DNA of 19,054 bases from CAYSWK01 sp964434735 (GTDB lineage: Archaea; Micrarchaeota; Micrarchaeia; Anstonellales; Bilamarchaeaceae): contig CAYSWK010000020.1 in assembly GCA_964434735.1 (NCBI GenBank), forward strand, positions 1 to 19,054, read 5' to 3'. Under the pieces are notes generated by a model. The model was not told the DNA's origin. It saw only the letters and a program-made list of their open reading frames with translations, and made no database searches. Positions 14,361 through 19,054 of this stretch are shown here, one piece after another (the first letter of the stretch is position 1; each line of letters begins with the position of its first letter). Position numbers and translations under genes: made by a program.

Positions 14361-14480
14361 GCGACCGCCGAGATTTGAACTCGGGTCACAAGATTGGCAA
14401 TCTCGTATCCTAACCATCGTCCAAACTTCTTGACCATTATGAGTTTATGCTGGTCAAAAAGTTTACTAGACTACGATCGC
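14361..14480 (-). tRNA. tRNA-Gly (anticodon GCC) with a 49-base D-loop intron
   Basis: Removing 14417-14465 leaves a 71-base cloverleaf. The acceptor stem is GCGATCG/CGGTCGC (one G-U). The D-arm is GTCT-AGTGGTTA-GGAT (pairs include G-U), with G18-G19 present. The anticodon arm is CGAGA-TTGCCAA-TCTTG, giving anticodon GCC, which reads GGC and GGU. The T-arm is CCGAG-TTCAAAT-CTCGG with a four-base variable region. CCA is not encoded. Without removing the insert the D-arm cannot form. The exons are 14466-14480 and 14361-14416; one T can be assigned to either junction. It is divergent from pyrF. Confidence 0.92.
14417..14465 (-). other. Archaeal tRNA intron (D-loop, bulge-helix-bulge type)
   Basis: On the minus strand the intron is built on a 14-base-pair stem (one G-U) with a 14-base loop. 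Its 3' part, GGAC, pairs with GTCT of the 5' exon (the D-stem strand) as a four-pair central helix. Three-base bulges AGT and GAT lie at the two cut sites, each cleaved after its second base. This is the exon 1-intron geometry recognised by the splicing endonuclease. The outer helix is weak, so it is a relaxed form of the motif. The position, just before G18-G19, is non-canonical. Confidence 0.85.
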
Positions 14481-14510
14481 AAAAAGTAACAGATACGTGT
14501 GTACAAGTCC

Positions 14511-14517
14511 TTAAAAA
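14511..14517 (-). promoter_or_regulatory. TATA-like box for tRNA-Gly
   Basis: The minus strand reads TTTTTAA, about 34 bases before the tRNA 5' end, leaving a leader of about eight bases. Confidence 0.4.
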
Positions 14518-14551
14518 CCTCACTTTATGCCCTTTATTCGCAGGATATCCG

Positions 14552-14559
14552 TTTTTATA
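14552..14559 (+). promoter_or_regulatory. TATA-like box for pyrF
   Basis: TTTTTATA is centred about 26 bases before the ATG at 14582 and fixes that start. The stretch 14481-14581 holds only this and the tRNA promoter. Confidence 0.5.
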
Positions 14560-14581
14560 CTTCATATTCCCTTCTTTTCGT

Positions 14582-15403
14582 ATGCAGTCGGTTCTTGAAG
14601 AGCTTTCGTTTCGGTCCAAGGAGTCAAAATCGCTTCTTTGTTTTGGGATTGATCCGGTTCTTGAGCGTATTCATGCTGCTCCTGGTGGTCCTCATAAAGA
14701 TGAGCATATCGATGCGGCAATTTGCGCGTATTTCAATCCGATTATAGATCGGTTACTTGAGGAGCATACCGTCGTTGCGCTTAAACCCAACCACGCCTAT
14801 TTTGCCCAGTATGGGTTTGAGGGACTGTATGCGCTTCAAAACATTATTAACCGGTATTCGGGAAAAGTTCCCATTATTTTCGATGCAAAACGCGGCGACA
14901 TTGGTAAAAGTTCCGAGGCGTATGCAAAAGAGGCGTATGACGTTTTCCATGCAGATGCCGTAACTGTAAGTCCCTATATGGGGAAAGATTCAGTATTGCC
15001 GTTTATCCGTGAAGGAAAGCTCGCATATATGCTTTGCAGAACAAGTAATCCCGGTGCTTCAGACCTTCAAGAGCAAAAAACAGGGAAATCCTTTTTGTTT
15101 GAACGCGTTGCCAAGCTGTCTTTGGCTTGGAAAACAGGATTAGTAGTTGGTGCAACGAGTACTGCGATTAAGAAAATTGCTTCACTTACTAAAAACCAAG
15201 TACCCTTTCTTATTCCAGGCGTCGGTTCACAGGGTGGTGACCTTGGAATGGTCATGAAGGCGCTTTCAAAGAACCCGTATATTCATCGGATAAATGCGTC
15301 TTCAAGTATTGCCTATGCGTTTGAGAAAAAAGGGACCGATGCCGTTTCTGCGGCTTATTTAGAAGCAAGTAAGGTCGTTAAGGAGATGAGGAAATTCCTA
15401 TGA
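14582..15403 (+). CDS. pyrF: Orotidine 5'-phosphate decarboxylase (long, type 2)
   Basis: This 273-residue cytosolic enzyme converts OMP to UMP, the last step of de novo pyrimidine synthesis. FGIDP (Asp24), LKPN (Lys68) and FDAKRGDIGKSSEAYA carry the catalytic set, with the Asp-x-Lys-x-x-Asp array at Asp101, Lys103 and Asp106. Later blocks are TVSPYMG, VVGATS and IPGVGSQGGD (phosphate loop). The length and the DAKRGDIGxS form mark the type 2 subfamily rather than the ~220-residue type usual in many archaea. An in-frame ATG at 14447 would begin inside the tRNA gene; ATG 14582 fits the TATA spacing and the domain boundary. Its stop overlaps the next start as ATGA. Confidence 0.93.
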   Translation: MQSVLEELSFRSKESKSLLCFGIDPVLERIHAAPGGPHKDEHIDAAICAYFNPIIDRLLEEHTVVALKPNHAYFAQYGFEGLYALQNIINRYSGKVPIIFDAKRGDIGKSSEAYAKEAYDVFHADAVTVSPYMGKDSVLPFIREGKLAYMLCRTSNPGASDLQEQKTGKSFLFERVAKLSLAWKTGLVVGATSTAIKKIASLTKNQVPFLIPGVGSQGGDLGMVMKALSKNPYIHRINASSSIAYAFEKKGTDAVSAAYLEASKVVKEMRKFL

Positions 15404-16392
15404 TTGATGCCATTCCATTTCTTGCGGCATACTTTATTTTGCTTGGCACTTCTGCATTTTTCTCAGGCAGCGAAGCTGCATTATTTTCAATACATCGGTT
15501 TGAACTTAAGAAATTTGCAGAAAAGTACCCCACACGTGGCAAGCAATTGCATTTTCTCAAACGCAATCAAAGAAAAACTATCATTTCACTTCTTTTAGGC
15601 AGCAATGTTGCAAACATTACTGCTTCTGCGATTGCGACTGTTCTTGCAATTGAATACGGAGGGGATGAGCTCGTAGGTATTTCAACGGGAGTTACCACTC
15701 TTTTGGTCCTCATGTTTACCGATATGATCCCAAAGACGTTTGCGGCACAAAGAAACCGCGCATGGCTTTTCCTGGCGACCCCTATCATCTATCTCATGTA
15801 CCATATTTTCCTGCCCTTCTCGCTTTTCTTTGACTTTTTTGTTAGGTTTATTGGTGAAGCAAAAACCAAGCCGTTTACTGAGGATGAGCTTAAGGAAGTG
15901 CTTGATTTTGGGTTGCAGGAAAATGTCATCGACCGTTATGAGAAAATGTACTTTGAGAATATACTCGCACTTGATAAGAAACCTATAAGCACGCTTGTGC
16001 TTCCCTTACACCATGTAGCGGTCGTTAGTGGAGAATGGAACGTGCTTAAGACCTCCCAATTTATTGCAAAAAAGAGTTTTTCCCGTTATCCTGTTTACCA
16101 AGGCACTCGAAATAATATCATTGGAATTATCCGTTCACATGAAATCCTCAAAGCAATGTCTCATGGTGACGTGAATGTTCGTATCTCAACCTTAATGTTT
16201 CCATCCATTTCAGTGGGTGAGAAAGATTCCATTGCAACGGTTTTTAGGATGTTTCAGAAAAACCATGTGCAGCTTGGGATCGTCATGCGCCCCGATAACA
16301 CTATTAGAGGGTTTGTTACGATGGAAGATATCCTTGAGCAGATCGTCGGGGATATTTATGATGAGGAAGACCCGATACTTGATGGAGAGTAA
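15400..16392 (+). CDS. CNNM/CorB-like DUF21-CBS membrane protein (hemolysin family)
   Basis: This 330-residue protein has an N-terminal DUF21 membrane domain (about 1-150; FFSGSEAALFSI, GSNVANITASAIATVLAI, DMIPKTFAAQ) and a pair of CBS domains (about 185-320; FSRYPVYQGTRNNIIGIIRSHEIL and VTMEDILEQIVGDIYDEED). The C-terminal CorC/HlyC domain is absent. Members export or sense Mg2+ and related divalent ions, with nucleotide binding to the CBS pair as the control; the older name hemolysin is misleading. It is translationally coupled to pyrF by an ATGA overlap. Confidence 0.9.
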   Translation: MIDAIPFLAAYFILLGTSAFFSGSEAALFSIHRFELKKFAEKYPTRGKQLHFLKRNQRKTIISLLLGSNVANITASAIATVLAIEYGGDELVGISTGVTTLLVLMFTDMIPKTFAAQRNRAWLFLATPIIYLMYHIFLPFSLFFDFFVRFIGEAKTKPFTEDELKEVLDFGLQENVIDRYEKMYFENILALDKKPISTLVLPLHHVAVVSGEWNVLKTSQFIAKKSFSRYPVYQGTRNNIIGIIRSHEILKAMSHGDVNVRISTLMFPSISVGEKDSIATVFRMFQKNHVQLGIVMRPDNTIRGFVTMEDILEQIVGDIYDEEDPILDGE

Positions 16393-16396
16393 AGCG

Positions 16397-16403
16397 ATTT
16401 AAG
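16397..16403 (+). promoter_or_regulatory. TATA-like box for purN
   Basis: ATTTAAG is centred 25 bases before the ATG at 16425; no ribosome binding site is visible, so a leaderless mRNA is likely. Confidence 0.5.
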
Positions 16404-16424
16404 CCTGCTTTACGTACTCTTTGT

Positions 16425-17012
16425 ATGCACACGCTTGCAGTACTTGCTTCAGGAAGAGGCAGCAATTTTGAGGCAATTCTCACTACCATTCAAAACCGGA
16501 CGCTTAAGGCACAGGTCGTTGTACTCATAACTGATAAGCCGGATGCTAGAGCCATTTCGATCGCAAAAAAGAACGGGATTCCTGTTGAACTCCTTGAACG
16601 AAAATTCTTTTCTTCACGTGAAGCAATGGATAAGGCAATTCTTCATACTCTTGACCGTTTCAAACCGGACCTGGTTTTGCTTGCAGGGTACATGCGTATC
16701 CTTAAAGGTCCTGAACTTTTTGAAAGATACCGGGGGAAAATCCTTAACATTCACCCTTCTCTTCTTCCCAAATATCCTGGGATGGATGCACAAGGTCAGG
16801 CATTCTTAGCAAAGGAAAAGGTAAGTGGAGTTACTATTCATATCGTTGATGAATCGCTTGATGGCGGACCCATTCTTTACCAGGAAAAAGTGGACATTTC
16901 TCAATGCAAAACCCGTGATGAGGTTGCAGAGAAAATCCTTACGTTCGAGCATAAGGTGTATCCAAAAGTCGTAGGTTTGTATCTTGAAGGAAAAATTAAG
17001 CCAAAAAACTAA
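16425..17012 (+). CDS. purN: Phosphoribosylglycinamide formyltransferase PurN
   Basis: This 195-residue cytosolic enzyme transfers a formyl group from 10-formyl-tetrahydrofolate to GAR in de novo purine synthesis. VLASGRGSNFEAI (6-18) is the phosphate-binding loop; LLAGYMRIL (85-93) and NIHPSLLPKYPGMDAQGQA (108-126) line the active site, with Asn108, His110 and Asp146 (ESLDGGPIL) as the catalytic trio. The length is normal. Folate-dependent PurN implies a pool of formyl-folate, unlike archaea that use PurT. It is convergent with the anchored SCP2-like gene, nine bases apart. Confidence 0.94.
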   Translation: MHTLAVLASGRGSNFEAILTTIQNRTLKAQVVVLITDKPDARAISIAKKNGIPVELLERKFFSSREAMDKAILHTLDRFKPDLVLLAGYMRILKGPELFERYRGKILNIHPSLLPKYPGMDAQGQAFLAKEKVSGVTIHIVDESLDGGPILYQEKVDISQCKTRDEVAEKILTFEHKVYPKVVGLYLEGKIKPKN

Positions 17013-17021
17013 TTGTATGTA

Positions 17022-17531
17022 TTATTTGCGATACTGCCCAATCACGTTTCGTATATTGTCAGGAACTGCTTCAGTATCCTGAGCCATAAGCTGGTTTGCA
17101 TACGCAAGCAACTGCTCGTTTTCCTTTCCATGTGCAACCACGTTTATTTTTCCAGTTTTCCATGCAGTTACAAATGAAGTGATTGGTTTTTGGGAGGTTG
17201 CAAGTTCGATTGCCGTGCGGTCATCCATTGTTACATCAAAATCAATGTTCGATGGTTTTGTGCATTGCATATTTTGGATTCGTGCATTTTTCACTGTTCC
17301 CCATTCATCGACTGTTTTGCCGTTTACAAGCAGAAAATGTAAGCCTATTTTTTTCCCTTCAAAGATCGTTCCTACGCTTTGCGGAAGCCAGACCCAGTTG
17401 GTGCTTTTGCATGCAAGCGAATTGACGATTCCAAAATAATTTTCAGAAAGAATGATTCCGGCACCTATCGTGCCTATTGCAAGGAGCGCAAGGAGAACGA
17501 ACGGCATAATTTTTTTCAGTTGAGTTTCCAT
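17022..17531 (-). CDS. Signal-anchored protein with an SCP2-like domain
   Basis: This 169-residue protein has an N-terminal hydrophobic anchor (about 8-32) and a predicted extracytoplasmic body. The C-terminal part, FDVTMDDRTAIELATSQKPITSFVTAWKTGKINVVAH (about 98-134), resembles the SCP2 sterol-carrier fold, where a strand-helix pair precedes a Gly-Lys-Ile/Leu-Lys-Val-x-Gly turn. This is a pattern judgement and could be wrong. Such domains bind lipids. Two Cys (41, 90) could form a disulfide. Its ATG lies inside the end of cysS (16-base overlap in another frame) with a GGCGGG upstream, so translation is probably coupled. Confidence 0.6.
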   Translation of the reverse strand: METQLKKIMPFVLLALLAIGTIGAGIILSENYFGIVNSLACKSTNWVWLPQSVGTIFEGKKIGLHFLLVNGKTVDEWGTVKNARIQNMQCTKPSNIDFDVTMDDRTAIELATSQKPITSFVTAWKTGKINVVAHGKENEQLLAYANQLMAQDTEAVPDNIRNVIGQYRK

Positions 17532-18955
17532 TTTTTCCCGCCCTGTTTGTCCTCTAATGAAATCCCTATGCTTTTGAGTTCGTCTCGTATTCGGTCGGAT
17601 TCTTTGTAATTCTTATTTTTGCGTGCTTCCTCGCGTTTTTCGATAATCATTTCAAGCATGTTTTTAGCATCAGATGATTTGATTGCAAGCGAGTGCGCAA
17701 TAGTTTCAATTCCTTTTTCGTATTTACCAAGGTTTTCTGTTTTTTCAATAAGGCCCAGTATTGAGATTATATTTTGATATTCTATCATTATTTTTCCAAG
17801 CTGCTTTCTATCAACCGTTTGTTTTGACACGTGGCCGTTGGTAATACGTATGAGGTTGAACAATGCGGCCAATGCGTTTGGTGTGTCAAAATCGTTGTCA
17901 AGTGCAGAATACATTTGTGCAATGTGCGCATCGCTTTCTTCGCGGAATGTGCCGTTAGCCTCATCCTTCTTTGAAAGTGCCTCACCAACAAGTCCTTGGG
18001 CGTTGAATACCCTTTCAACGCTTTCACCTGCGGCTTCTATTGCTTCGGGATTAAAATCAACTGGTGAGCGGTAGTGCGTAAGCAAAAAGAACATACGAAG
18101 CGCATTAGGTTCAAATCGTGAAAGTGCATCCGCAATTGTTGTGAAATTTCCAAGGGATTTGCTCATTTTTTCCCCTTCAACAGTCAAGAATCCCGTGTGC
18201 ATCCAGTACTTGACAAACAATGGCATGAGTGCCTCGCTTTGCGCAATCTCATTCTCGTGATGGGGGAACATCAGGTCCCGCGCGCCACCGTGGATATCAA
18301 GGCCGTGGGGTGCGTATTTTCGTGCCATTGCTGAGCATTCTATGTGCCAACCGGGCCTTCCTTTCCCCCACGGTGAGTCAAATTCGATAATTTCGCCCTT
18401 AGTTTTTTTCCAGAGTGCAAAATCCTCCGGCGCCTGTTTTGTCTCATCGACTTCCTTTCGTGAACCTGCATGAACCTCATCAAGGTTTTGCTTTGACAAC
18501 TTGCCGTATTGCTTGAATTTTGAAACGGAATAATACACGCCCGTTTTTGTTTCGTACGCATATCCTTTCTTGATAAGTTCCTGGACAAATTCGATGATTT
18601 CACGAATGTGTTCAGTGACTTTTGGATAGTGATTTGCAGGAGTTATGCCCAGTCTGCCAAATTGCATAATCGCATCGGCGTGAATGTCTTGCGTTAAGCG
18701 TTTTGGGTCTTGTGCAGTCTCTTTGCATCTTTTGATTATCTTGTCATCGACATCCGTGATATTCTGGATATGATTTACCTTGAAACCTCTGTGCACTAAA
18801 TAGCGCTTGAGCGAATCAAAGGCAACATAGGTACGCGCATGTCCGATGTGGGTAAAATCATATGGCGTCAAACCGCAGACATACATCGTAACGGTTCCTT
18901 TTGAAATGGGCGTGAATTCTTCGAGCTGTTGAGTAATGGAGTGGTAGACTTTCAT
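17516..18955 (-). CDS. cysS: Cysteinyl-tRNA synthetase
   Basis: This 479-residue class I synthetase charges tRNA-Cys with cysteine. CGLTPYDFTHIGHARTY (27-43) holds the HIGH motif and the first zinc Cys (27); GWHIECSAMA (Cys207), HHENE (His232 and Glu236) complete the zinc site. KMSKS lies at 263-267, followed by the DALR and C-terminal helical domains. The length is typical. The start is ATG 18955, not the TTG two codons upstream, supported by a TATA-like GGTTTTAACC near 18979-18988. A free-standing CysRS means the cell does not depend only on the SepRS/SepCysS route. Confidence 0.95.
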   Translation of the reverse strand: MKVYHSITQQLEEFTPISKGTVTMYVCGLTPYDFTHIGHARTYVAFDSLKRYLVHRGFKVNHIQNITDVDDKIIKRCKETAQDPKRLTQDIHADAIMQFGRLGITPANHYPKVTEHIREIIEFVQELIKKGYAYETKTGVYYSVSKFKQYGKLSKQNLDEVHAGSRKEVDETKQAPEDFALWKKTKGEIIEFDSPWGKGRPGWHIECSAMARKYAPHGLDIHGGARDLMFPHHENEIAQSEALMPLFVKYWMHTGFLTVEGEKMSKSLGNFTTIADALSRFEPNALRMFFLLTHYRSPVDFNPEAIEAAGESVERVFNAQGLVGEALSKKDEANGTFREESDAHIAQMYSALDNDFDTPNALAALFNLIRITNGHVSKQTVDRKQLGKIMIEYQNIISILGLIEKTENLGKYEKGIETIAHSLAIKSSDAKNMLEMIIEKREEARKNKNYKESDRIRDELKSIGISLEDKQGGKKWKLN

Positions 18956-18961
18956 ATGCAA

Positions 18962-19054
18962 TAAACTGTAACGAGATGGTTAAAACCATATCTTCTTTTG
19001 CCCTGTTTTGAATAGTTCTTTAAAACGTTGCTTATTTAGTAATTTTATGTATTT
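18962..19054. other. Intergenic tail, no gene seen
   Basis: It holds the cysS promoter (18979-18988) and a second AT-rich box, CTTTAAAAC near 19019, which could drive a gene beginning beyond the right edge. Confidence 0.4.

Noticed and set aside
14419..14464. Strong hairpin near 14440 as a transcription terminator
   Set aside because: It is explained as the tRNA-Gly intron stem, since both flanks join into a full cloverleaf.
14447..14581. 45-codon N-terminal extension of pyrF
   Set aside because: It begins inside the tRNA intron and is unrelated to the family; ATG 14582 fits the promoter spacing.
1..19054. CRISPR array, insertion sequence, rRNA or integrase site
   Set aside because: No regularly spaced repeat with unique spacers, no transposase or integrase motif and no rRNA-like sequence was seen; the GTTTCA array is too short-spaced and lies in a promoter.

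Overview
The window looks archaeal, most likely from a small, compact genome of the DPANN kind (inference; no 16S rRNA is present). Support comes from a class III signal peptide type IV pilin at the left edge, a tRNA-Gly gene with a splicing-type intron in the D-loop and no encoded CCA, and AT-rich TATA-like boxes lying about 25-27 bases upstream of start codons, which implies many leaderless mRNAs. Genes are packed tightly: ATGA/TGATG overlaps inside operons, and convergent genes whose stop codons overlap. I see no mobile element, CRISPR array or rRNA.

Layout. (1) 1-687, minus: a small four-helix membrane protein followed by a type IV pilin that runs off the left edge. (2) 752-2476, minus: a membrane-anchored winged-helix regulator and a DUF3068-like ectodomain protein with a HAMP domain. 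(3) 2477-2591: a divergent control region with six GTTTCA/TGAAAC half-sites, four of them as direct repeats spaced 21, 21 and 22 bases. (4) 2592-6447, plus: a four-gene copper operon (anchored cupredoxin, CopZ-like chaperone, HMA plus Met-rich membrane protein, CopA Cu+ ATPase). (5) 6431-9235: a DUF6390-like protein, a PfkB-family kinase and an EamA/DMT transporter.

(6) 9278-12899: NiFe-hydrogenase small and large subunits, a NiCoT/NicO-like nickel permease, two small unrelated-looking genes (one ankyrin-like), then, on the minus strand, a hydrogenase maturation protease cotranscribed with a CDF metal exporter (12901-13752). The small subunit carries a tandem-cysteine motif like that of complex I NuoB/PSST rather than the usual CxxC. 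(7) 13803-14480: a small membrane protein and the intron-containing tRNA-Gly(GCC). (8) 14582-17012: pyrF, a CNNM/CorB-like DUF21-CBS protein and purN. (9) 17022-18955, minus: cysS overlapped at its end by an anchored, SCP2-like protein.

Two metal themes run through the window: copper trafficking and export under an apparently dedicated regulator, and nickel uptake plus hydrogenase assembly. The items most worth a second look are the helically phased operator array beside a membrane-bound regulator, the tandem-Cys hydrogenase small subunit without a recognisable electron-transfer partner, and the D-loop tRNA intron with a bulge-helix arrangement.
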